From an uncultured Ignavibacteriota bacterium (GTDB lineage Bacteria; Bacteroidota; Ignavibacteria; Tepidaquicellales; Tepidaquicellaceae): a stretch of DNA of 5,194 nt. The translations under genes were made by a program, and so were the position numbers. The stretch spans positions 1 to 5,194 of the forward strand of contig CAIUQV010000160.1 of the NCBI GenBank assembly GCA_903901375.1, in the 5' to 3' direction. The stretch's first letter is position 1, and each line of letters opens with the position of its first letter. This document shows, piece after piece, positions 1 through 5,194 of this stretch. The notes under the pieces are model-generated. The model searched no databases, was not told the origin of the DNA, and saw only the letters and a list, made by a program, of their open reading frames with translations.

Positions 1-567
1 GTTATTCTCCTTCTGGTTTCTGCGATGATGACATCTATATCAATCGCAAAAGAAAAAGAACTTGGTACTATGGAAATTCTTCTCGTATCACCACTGAACC
101 CTCTGCAGATAATAGTCGGAAAGGTTATTCCGTATTTCGTTATTGCTTTGATAAATTATATTGTAGTCATTGTCCTCGCAAAGTTTGTTTTTCTTGTACC
201 TATCACTGGCAGTTTTGTTCTTCTGGTTCTCGAAAGCATTCTGTTCCTAATCACTGCTTTGTCGCTTGGAATTCTTATCTCAACTATCAGCAATAACCAG
301 CAGACAGCTCTTATGATTTCACTTTCTGCTCTGATGCTTCCTACAATCATTCTGTCAGGATATATCTTCCCGATTGAAAATATGCCATTGCCATTGCAGA
401 TAATCAGTAATATACTTCCGGCAAAATGGTTCATAATAATCGTAAGAGGGATAATGCTTAAAGGCGTTTCATTTTCTTACATCGTTCTAGAAACTATCGT
501 ACTCGCTGGTATGACATTGTTCTTTATTCTCTTAAGCGTTAAGAAATTTAAAATCAGACTGGAATAA
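1..567 (+). CDS. ABC-2 type transporter permease, 5'-truncated by window start
   Basis: This is the C-terminal part (188 residues visible) of an integral-membrane ABC exporter subunit of the ABC-2 / YbhS-YbhR-YhhJ type. Such permeases pair with an ATPase, and often a HlyD-like adaptor, to export drugs or other hydrophobic compounds. The frame is open from base 1, so the Met codons at 25 and 28 are internal. Visible family motifs are KEKELGTMEILLVSPL at residues 17-32 (cytoplasmic segment contacting the ATPase), GKVIPY at 40-45, ISTISNNQQ at 93-101, LSGYIFPIENMP at 118-129 and RGIMLKG at 149-155. Hydrophobic segments lie at about 43-66, 71-96, 103-123 and 161-181. The spacing from the KEKE motif to the LKG motif is 137 residues against 136 in the next gene. 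By that comparison about 180 residues are missing upstream. The stop codon directly abuts the start of the next permease. The substrate cannot be told from sequence. Confidence 0.93.
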   Translation, partial: VILLLVSAMMTSISIAKEKELGTMEILLVSPLNPLQIIVGKVIPYFVIALINYIVVIVLAKFVFLVPITGSFVLLVLESILFLITALSLGILISTISNNQQTALMISLSALMLPTIILSGYIFPIENMPLPLQIISNILPAKWFIIIVRGIMLKGVSFSYIVLETIVLAGMTLFFILLSVKKFKIRLE

Positions 568-1680
568 ATGAGAACGATATTAATAATACTCAGAAAAGAA
601 TTCAGGCAGATATTCAGGAATAAGGCAATGATTCCATTGATTTTCTTTCTTCCGGTCTTACAACTGCTGATTTTATCGAATGCTGCCACTTATGAAATTA
701 AGAATATTAAGTTCAACGTTGTTGACTACGACCAGTCGCACTTTTCACGCGAATTAATATCAAAGTTTACTGCGTCAAATTACTTTATCTTAAACAACGT
801 GTCTTTTTCTGTTCAGATGTCCGAAGAGAGCTTCAAAAAGAATCAGTCTAAACTTATTATTCATATTCCAAAAGACTTCGAAAAGAACTTCAGAACTTCA
901 GGATTATCTGAAGTCCAGCTTGTTATAAATGCCGAAGACGGCTCCGCAGCAGGCATTATTAACAATTATGCATTAAATATTATCCGTCAGTTCAATATTG
1001 ATATGGGTATAGAATCTTCGGCTAAGTTTGAACCCGTTCCTTCAATAAATATTGATTATTCAAACTGGTACAACCCCGAACTCAATTATAAAACTTACAT
1101 GGTACCGGGAATACTCGTAGTACTTGTTACTATGATTGGTGCTTTCCTCTCGGGTATGAATGTTGTTAAGGAAAAGGAAATAGGAACTATTGAACAGTTA
1201 AATGTCACCCCGATTAAAAAATATCAGTTTATCGTCGGTAAGCTTATGCCATTCTGGATTATCGGAATCGGTGAGCTCGCATTTGGTCTGCTGCTTGGAA
1301 TAATAATTTTCAAAATTCCTCTTCTTGGAAACCCCCTTATAATCTTTATGCTGGCTTCCGTTTATCTGTTCGTTGTCCTTGGTATGGGTCTTTTAATATC
1401 AACTCTCACCGAAACACAGCAGCAGGCTATGTTTATTGCATGGTTTATTCTTGTTTTGTTCATTCTGATGGGCGGAGTATTCACTCCTATAGAAAGCATG
1501 CCGGACTGGGCTCAGCGAATAGCTTATTTTAATCCAATCGCACAATTCAATCGCGCTATGCGTATGATAATGCTTAAAGGCTCCGGCTTTAAAGATGTAC
1601 TCCCTGCACTTTATTTCTTTCTGGTATATGCATCTGTTATGATGTCGCTTGCCGTATGGCGTTATAAGAAAACTGAATAG
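568..1680 (+). CDS. ABC-2 type transporter permease, complete (YbhR/YhhJ-like)
   Basis: This is a complete 370-residue permease, a usual length for the family. Its layout is: cytoplasmic N-terminus with LRKEFRQIFRNKA at residues 8-20, first membrane helix about 21-38, a large extracytoplasmic domain about 42-175, then membrane helices near 178-198, 226-249, 256-279, 287-305 and 345-364. Family motifs are YNPELNYKTYMVPG at 168-181, KEKEIGTIEQLNVTP at 201-215, ISTLTETQQQ at 277-286, TPIESMP at 306-312 and MIMLKG at 333-338. The ATG follows the TAA of the preceding permease with no gap, so the two are surely cotranscribed and probably translationally coupled. They are paralogs that likely form a heterodimeric pore. 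The E. coli ybhG-ybhF-ybhS-ybhR cluster has the same arrangement and suggests an ATPase and HlyD-type adaptor upstream. The exported compound is unknown. Confidence 0.95.
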   Translation: MRTILIILRKEFRQIFRNKAMIPLIFFLPVLQLLILSNAATYEIKNIKFNVVDYDQSHFSRELISKFTASNYFILNNVSFSVQMSEESFKKNQSKLIIHIPKDFEKNFRTSGLSEVQLVINAEDGSAAGIINNYALNIIRQFNIDMGIESSAKFEPVPSINIDYSNWYNPELNYKTYMVPGILVVLVTMIGAFLSGMNVVKEKEIGTIEQLNVTPIKKYQFIVGKLMPFWIIGIGELAFGLLLGIIIFKIPLLGNPLIIFMLASVYLFVVLGMGLLISTLTETQQQAMFIAWFILVLFILMGGVFTPIESMPDWAQRIAYFNPIAQFNRAMRMIMLKGSGFKDVLPALYFFLVYASVMMSLAVWRYKKTE

Positions 1681-1746
1681 ATATATTATTTGTTACAGAT
1701 AATGTATATTAATTGCTATTAACAATAAAATAAACTTAATTATACT
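1681..1746. other. 66-base A/T-rich intergenic gap, possible weak promoter region
   Basis: This gap separates the ABC permease operon from the DUF302 gene and is nearly all A and T. TTTGTTA at 1689-1695 could serve as a -33/-35 element, but I find no well-spaced -7/-10 partner, neither the Bacteroidota TAnnTTTG nor a good TATAAT. TATACT at 1741-1746 touches the ATG and is too close to be the promoter for that start. ATTG and CAAT at 1712-1726 could form only a very weak stem, and no T-run follows, so no terminator is called. Confidence 0.25.
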
Positions 1747-2130
1747 ATGAACTACGGTTATTCAAAAACAACTGAACTGTCCTACGAGGCAGCTATCGAA
1801 AAAGCTACAGAAGGCTTAAAAGAAAACGGTTTCGGCGTTCTTACAACAATAGATGTAAAAGATACGCTTAAAAAGAAACTCGATGTGGATTTTGACAGAT
1901 ACATAATCCTTGGTGCCTGCAATCCTCCTTTTGCATACGAAGCTCTTCAGGCAGAAGAATCCATTGGCTTGCTAATGCCGTGTAACGTTGTCATTCACGA
2001 AAAAGCAGGAAAGGTTAACGTTTCTATCTTTAATCCATTGCTTATTTCTATGGTCTCGGATAATCCAAAACTTAAAGAACTTTCAGTTAAATTAAACGAA
2101 AAGATTCAGACCGTATTATCTAACTTATAA
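1747..2130 (+). CDS. DUF302 domain-containing protein
   Basis: This 127-residue protein is almost entirely one DUF302 domain, a small alpha/beta fold found widely in bacteria and archaea with no settled biochemical role. The family signature is clear: GFGVLTTIDVKDTLKKKL at residues 28-45, VDFDRYIILGACNPPFAYEA at 47-66, LQAEESIGLLMPCNVVIHE at 67-85, and a VNVSIFNP strand at 90-97. C58 (GACNPP) and C79 (MPCNV) are the cysteines conserved in typical members and could act together in redox chemistry or metal/ligand binding; that role is inference. There is no signal peptide or membrane segment, so it is probably cytoplasmic. The ATG at 1747 lies just before the domain and has no Shine-Dalgarno sequence upstream. 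It stands 66 bases after the permease and 45 bases before the sirtuin, so it could be cotranscribed with either or independent. Confidence 0.93.
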   Translation: MNYGYSKTTELSYEAAIEKATEGLKENGFGVLTTIDVKDTLKKKLDVDFDRYIILGACNPPFAYEALQAEESIGLLMPCNVVIHEKAGKVNVSIFNPLLISMVSDNPKLKELSVKLNEKIQTVLSNL

Positions 2131-2146
2131 TTTAATTCCTCAAACA

Positions 2147-2165
2147 TTAAATTGTACTAATTTAA
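2147..2165. repeat. Small A/T inverted repeat upstream of the sirtuin gene
   Basis: TTAAATT at 2147-2153 and AATTTAA at 2159-2165 are perfect inverted copies around the 5-base spacer GTACT, ending 10 bases before the sirtuin ATG. It could be a weak operator or a leader hairpin. The stem has no G-C pair and A/T-rich DNA produces such repeats by chance. TATATTTT at 2167-2174 resembles the Bacteroidota -7 element TAnnTTTG but has no properly spaced upstream partner. Confidence 0.25.
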
Positions 2166-2175
2166 GTATATTTTA

Positions 2176-2877
2176 ATGCAGAGGAAAAAAATTGTCGTTC
2201 TGACTGGTGCGGGTGTTAGTGCTGAGAGTGGTCTCTCCACTTTTCGTGATGCCGGCGGTCTTTGGGAAGGTCATGATGTTCATGAAGTTGCATCGCCTCA
2301 GGGTTTTGCAAATGATCCCGAACTTGTATTGCGTTTTTATAACCTGAGACGTCGGCAACTTGAAGACGTTAAACCAAATGAAGCTCACTTTGCAATAGCC
2401 TCACTGGAGAAAAAATACGATGTTGTTATAGTTACGCAGAACGTTGACAATCTCCACGAACGTGCAGGCTCAACAAATATTATACATCTTCACGGTGAAC
2501 TTACTCAGGCAAAAAGTGTCCTGCCTCCTTATAATGTTTATGATATAGGATATAAAGATATTGAATTGGGTGATTTATGCGAAAAGGGCGGTCAGCTAAG
2601 ACCGAATATTGTATGGTTTGGTGAGGCAGTTCCGCTTATGACTGAAGCTGCAATGGTCGCGGGCTCTGCCGATATTTTTATAGTCGTCGGTACTTCTCTT
2701 GTAGTCTATCCCGCTGCGGGTTTAATTGATTATGTCTCTGCCAAGACACCGAAATATATTATAGACCCGAATAAACCCATAGTTAACGATTTCCATAAAA
2801 ATATTAATTTCATTACTGAGAAAGCTACAAAAGGTATGGTCGCACTTGCAGATAAACTCTTAAATGAAATTAATTAA
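2176..2877 (+). CDS. cobB: NAD-dependent protein deacylase, sirtuin (Sir2/CobB family)
   Basis: This 233-residue protein is a complete compact class III-type bacterial sirtuin. Sirtuins remove acyl groups from protein lysines, consuming NAD+ and releasing nicotinamide and O-acyl-ADP-ribose in the cytoplasm. Visible motifs are the Rossmann NAD-binding GAGVSAESGLSTFRD (residues 11-25), TQNVDNLHERAG (87-98) for nicotinamide/ribose binding, catalytic His106 in HLHGEL (104-109), and VGTSLVVYPAAGL (171-183). Y55 and R58 in FYNLRRRQL match the Tyr-x-x-Arg pair that in SIRT5 and E. coli CobB recognises succinyl- or malonyl-lysine, so desuccinylase activity is plausible. The zinc ribbon is degenerate: of the usual four cysteines only C135 (DLCEKGGQLRP) remains, and no Cys pair follows HLHGEL. 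The ATG at 2176 starts 8 residues before the NAD motif and has no Shine-Dalgarno. The stop overlaps the start of the panE-like gene by one base. The symbol is by family. Confidence 0.96.
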   Translation: MQRKKIVVLTGAGVSAESGLSTFRDAGGLWEGHDVHEVASPQGFANDPELVLRFYNLRRRQLEDVKPNEAHFAIASLEKKYDVVIVTQNVDNLHERAGSTNIIHLHGELTQAKSVLPPYNVYDIGYKDIELGDLCEKGGQLRPNIVWFGEAVPLMTEAAMVAGSADIFIVVGTSLVVYPAAGLIDYVSAKTPKYIIDPNKPIVNDFHKNINFITEKATKGMVALADKLLNEIN

Positions 2878-3809
2878 TGTCCGACAAGATTAATATTCTC
2901 GTTGCAGGCACAGGAGCAATAGGTGGTTACTTCGGCTCTTTTCTTGCCCTTAATCCTGCCCTCAATGTTTGTTTTCTCTCCCGTGGCAAAGCTCTTGCAC
3001 ATTACAGAAAACACCCTCTGCGTATTCACAGTTCTGTTCATAATAATATTAAAGTGAATATCAAAGTATCTGGCAGCGTTACTGCTTTCAGAAAGAAATT
3101 TGATTATATTCTTGTATGTACTAAATCTAAAGATACTGAAAGTCTTTTTCCGGAAATAACAAAAGTTATTAATAAAAATACACTGATTGTAACTCTTCAA
3201 AACGGGCTCTTCAATTACAGAATACTTAAAAAGCAATTCGGCAAAGCACGTTGTCTTCAGGCAATCTGCAAAATTGGTGCTGAAGTCGACAGTAAATTCA
3301 TTGTCAGACATTCCTCATTGGGATTTCTTGTTATCGGTGAAGAGAACGGAAACATGTCAAAGCGTATAGTTGAATTTCAGAAATTATTATTATCATCTGG
3401 AATTAAAACAAAACTATCCGATGATTTTAAAAACGAAATTTGGATTAAGTTTGCCTGGAATTCAATATTTAATACTCTGACAGGAATATTTCCTCTTACA
3501 ATAGATGAACTGTTTGATAATAAGGATACCGCTAAACTTATTCAGCAGTTTTATTCTGAATTTAAAAGTATCGCTAAAGCTAACGGAATATCATTCGGTG
3601 CTGCTGCTTATAAAAAGATTATAACTGATTCAAAAAGTCTTGGTGCATTTAAGTCATCTGCTTATCAGGACAGGCTCAGACACAAAGAACTTGAAACTCC
3701 ATATTTTACTTCAGAGCTTATACGAATGGCAAAGCATTATAAGATAGATATACCTGTCATCACATATCTGCACTATCTTTCAAAAGCTGTATCTCTGCTG
3801 ACTGTCTGA
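2877..3809 (+). CDS. panE: Ketopantoate reductase family protein (PanE/ApbA), 2-dehydropantoate 2-reductase
   Basis: This 310-residue protein fits the PanE family in length and layout. PanE reduces 2-dehydropantoate to pantoate with NADPH in the pantothenate/coenzyme A pathway in the cytoplasm. The N-terminal Rossmann domain has GTGAIGGYFG at residues 11-20, and R36 in FLSRG fits NADPH phosphate binding. K83 in CTKSKDT matches the conserved substrate-region lysine, and N109 in LQNG the conserved asparagine. The C-terminal helical domain carries WIKFAWNSIFNTLTGI at 189-204 with catalytic Lys191 and conserved N195 and N199. SSAYQDRLRHKELETPYF at 260-277 carries Glu273, which matches the substrate-binding glutamate. 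All key residues seem present, but the sequence around them departs from textbook PanE (SSMxQD is SSAYQD here), so a related reductase with another substrate is possible. The ATG shares its A with the sirtuin's TAA (TAATG), which indicates translational coupling and a shared transcript. Confidence 0.87.
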   Translation: MSDKINILVAGTGAIGGYFGSFLALNPALNVCFLSRGKALAHYRKHPLRIHSSVHNNIKVNIKVSGSVTAFRKKFDYILVCTKSKDTESLFPEITKVINKNTLIVTLQNGLFNYRILKKQFGKARCLQAICKIGAEVDSKFIVRHSSLGFLVIGEENGNMSKRIVEFQKLLLSSGIKTKLSDDFKNEIWIKFAWNSIFNTLTGIFPLTIDELFDNKDTAKLIQQFYSEFKSIAKANGISFGAAAYKKIITDSKSLGAFKSSAYQDRLRHKELETPYFTSELIRMAKHYKIDIPVITYLHYLSKAVSLLTV

Positions 3810-3831
3810 TTATTTATGACCTCGGATTATG

Positions 3832-3862
3832 AATTTTATCTTGTTAATAATAAGATTAAATT
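3832..3862. repeat. Imperfect inverted repeat (hairpin) in the panE-DUF2130 gap
   Basis: Arms AATTTTATCTTGTT (3832-3845) and AATAAGATTAAATT (3849-3862) pair over 14 positions around an AAT loop, with one G-T wobble (3843/3851) and one T-T mismatch (3837/3857). It begins 22 bases after the panE stop. It could be a weak transcript-end hairpin, but no T-run follows and only one G-C pair is present. It could equally be an operator for the downstream gene. Function is not established. Confidence 0.4.
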
Positions 3863-3875
3863 AATTCAATTAATT
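3859..3875. promoter_or_regulatory. 17-base perfect palindrome just upstream of the DUF2130 start
   Basis: AATTAATTCAATTAATT is an 8+1+8 perfect palindrome about a central C, ending 8 bases before the ATG at 3884. It overlaps the end of the preceding inverted repeat by four bases. The position fits a dimeric repressor operator or a translation-start structure. The four-letter AATT unit is self-palindromic, however, so low-complexity A/T sequence could create it without selection. Confidence 0.3.
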
Positions 3876-3883
3876 ACTACATT

Positions 3884-5194
3884 ATGAGCGATAATAAAAT
3901 CACCTGTCCCGAATGCGGACATAAGTTTGAAATAGAATCTGCTATATACAATCAGGCAGAAGAAAAACTGAAAAAGGAATACGAAAAGAAGATTGCCGAA
4001 CAGGCAAAATCATTTAATCAGCTCAAACTTGAACTCGAAAAGGACAAAGAAGACTTCGAAAAGAAAAAGCAGAAAGAAAACCAGTTGTTCAAAGAAAAAC
4101 TTGATAAAGCTCTTGAAGATAAAGAACTGGCATTTAAAAGGGAAACTGAAAAACTGTTAAAGGATAATAAAGAATCCTATGATAAACTTCTGAATGAACA
4201 AAAGAAACATCAGGAAAATATGCTGAAAGAACAGTATGAGTTTAAGCTGAAAATGCTCGAAGAGGAAAACGAAAACAAAAAGAAAGAGAACCGGGAACTG
4301 AAGGAGAAGGAACTTCACTTGATTAAAAGGGAAAGTGATCTTAAGGATAAGGAAAACGAATTAAGAATAGAATCTGAAAAGAAACTTCTGGAAGAACGTG
4401 CAAAGATTGAAGAAGAAGTTTCTAAAAGGGAAAAAGATAAAGTAGACCTGAAAATTAGGGAGTACCAGAAACAAATAGAGGATAGTAACAAACTTGTCGA
4501 TGAACTTAAACGCAAGGCTGAACAGGGTTCTATGCAGATGCAGGGCGAAGTGATGGAACTCGCTCTCGAAGAATTGCTCAGAAGGGAATATCCTTTCGAT
4601 GTAATCTCCGAAGTTGCTAAAGGTGTCCGCGGTGCTGATGTTGCTCAGACTGTAATGAACGAGTTTAACAAACAATGTGGCATTATTCTTTACGAAAGTA
4701 AACGCACTAAATCCTTTTCCGAAGGATGGATTGACAAACTCAAAGATGATATGAAGGAAAAAGGAGCAAACATAGGAATATTGGTAACCGATGTTATGCC
4801 TTCTGATATGAAGAAGTTCGGCAAGCGAAATGGTGTATGGGTCTGTACGCTCAGCGAAGTATCCAGTCTTTGTTTTGTATTGCGAGAAATGCTTATCCGT
4901 GAACACAATATGCTCATCGCTCAGGACAATAAAGGTGATAAGATGAGTCTTCTGTACAATTATCTCATAAGCGAAGAGTTTAAGAACAGTGTTGAAAATA
5001 TCGTCGAAGGTTTCACAAATATAAAGGATGAAATCGAATCTGAAAAGCGTGCAATGGCGCGTATCTGGAAGGAACGTGAAAAACAGTTAGAAAAAGTTAT
5101 CTCAAACACAATCGATATGTATGGTACAGTTAAAGGTATCGGGGGTGCTTCTATTCAGTCAGTGAAATCTCTTGAGTTGCCATTGTCTAATGAA
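3884..5194 (+). CDS. DUF2130 domain-containing coiled-coil protein, 3'-truncated by window end
   Basis: The frame is open from the ATG at 3884 to the window end (437 residues, no stop), close to the usual length of the family, so only a short tail should be missing. Domain order: a zinc-knuckle-like ITCPECGHKF (residues 6-15, C8 and C11); a Lys/Glu-rich coiled coil from about 20 to 214, with no Gly or Pro between G12 and G215; then the DUF2130 domain from about 221. Domain motifs are GEVMELALEELLRREYPFD (221-239), KGVRGADVAQ (246-255), CGIILYESKRTK (265-276), ILVTDVMP and FGKRNGVWVCTLSE, then EKRAMARIWKEREKQ (387-401) and MYG (412-414). D252 with E271-x-K273 resembles a PD-(D/E)XK nuclease-fold active site; nuclease activity is inference only. 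The biological role is unknown. There is no signal peptide or membrane segment. The gene follows panE by 74 bases with palindromes in the gap and no Shine-Dalgarno, so it is probably its own unit. Confidence 0.92.
   Translation, partial: MSDNKITCPECGHKFEIESAIYNQAEEKLKKEYEKKIAEQAKSFNQLKLELEKDKEDFEKKKQKENQLFKEKLDKALEDKELAFKRETEKLLKDNKESYDKLLNEQKKHQENMLKEQYEFKLKMLEEENENKKKENRELKEKELHLIKRESDLKDKENELRIESEKKLLEERAKIEEEVSKREKDKVDLKIREYQKQIEDSNKLVDELKRKAEQGSMQMQGEVMELALEELLRREYPFDVISEVAKGVRGADVAQTVMNEFNKQCGIILYESKRTKSFSEGWIDKLKDDMKEKGANIGILVTDVMPSDMKKFGKRNGVWVCTLSEVSSLCFVLREMLIREHNMLIAQDNKGDKMSLLYNYLISEEFKNSVENIVEGFTNIKDEIESEKRAMARIWKEREKQLEKVISNTIDMYGTVKGIGGASIQSVKSLELPLSNE

Noticed and set aside
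25..30. Met codons at 25 and 28 as the real start of the first permease
   Set aside because: The frame is open back to base 1 with hydrophobic residues that continue the membrane segment, and the N-terminal half of the family is missing, so these are internal.
156..689. Two - strand open frames (156-434 and 477-689) opposite the ABC permeases
   Set aside because: They are shadows of two well-supported permease genes and have no domain signature.
1708..1735. Possible terminator after the ABC permease operon
   Set aside because: The only stem is four base pairs with mismatches inside, and no T-run follows.
2173..2388. 71-residue - strand open frame at the sirtuin start
   Set aside because: It overlaps the sirtuin NAD-binding motif region on the opposite strand and has no independent support.
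2874..3311. 145-residue open frame on the - strand opposite the panE-like gene
   Set aside because: It is fully covered by the PanE frame, whose motifs are intact, and the translation shows no recognisable domain.
3942..4540. Repetitive Lys/Glu-rich coding stretch as a tandem DNA repeat
   Set aside because: The low complexity comes from coiled-coil amino-acid composition; I see no fixed-length repeated unit at the DNA level.
4361..4906. 181-residue open frame on the - strand, plus two smaller - strand frames (4315-4515 and 4690-4917)
   Set aside because: They lie wholly opposite the DUF2130 gene, which has clear family motifs. Their Phe/Ser/Leu-rich composition is what the reverse complement of Lys/Glu-rich coiled-coil codons gives.

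Overview
The window is AT-rich and every gene lies on the + strand. Two features point to a Bacteroidota/Ignavibacteriota-like (FCB group) bacterium. First, no start has a convincing Shine-Dalgarno sequence, and the leaders are almost purely A/T. Second, the sirtuin has the zinc-site-degenerate form that I associate with that group. This placement is an inference from style and family resemblance, not from a marker gene.

Layout: (1) 1-1680 is the end of a drug/lipid-type ABC exporter operon. It holds the C-terminal half of one ABC-2 permease (cut by the window start), followed with no gap by a complete 370-residue paralogous permease. The partner ATPase and HlyD-like adaptor would be expected upstream, outside the window. 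(2) 1747-2130 encodes a small DUF302 protein with two conserved cysteines. (3) 2176-3809 is a tightly coupled pair, an NAD+-dependent sirtuin deacylase and a ketopantoate-reductase-family (PanE/ApbA) oxidoreductase, with stop and start overlapping by one base (TAATG). (4) From 3884 to the window end runs a long open frame for a DUF2130 protein: a CPxCG zinc-knuckle-like N-terminus, about 200 residues of coiled coil without Gly or Pro, and a C-terminal domain with a PD-(D/E)XK-like ESK motif. It is cut by the window end but probably nearly complete.

The intergenic gaps are 0, 66, 45, -1 and 74 bases. The 74-base gap before the DUF2130 gene holds two abutting palindromes, the most structured noncoding DNA in the window. 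No rRNA, tRNA, CRISPR array, insertion sequence or convincing rho-independent terminator was seen.

Most of the window looks like ordinary core or housekeeping sequence. The items most worth a second look are the DUF2130 protein (possible nuclease fold on a long coiled coil, function unknown), the sirtuin-PanE coupling, and the sirtuin's lost zinc site. I found no clear new multi-gene system.
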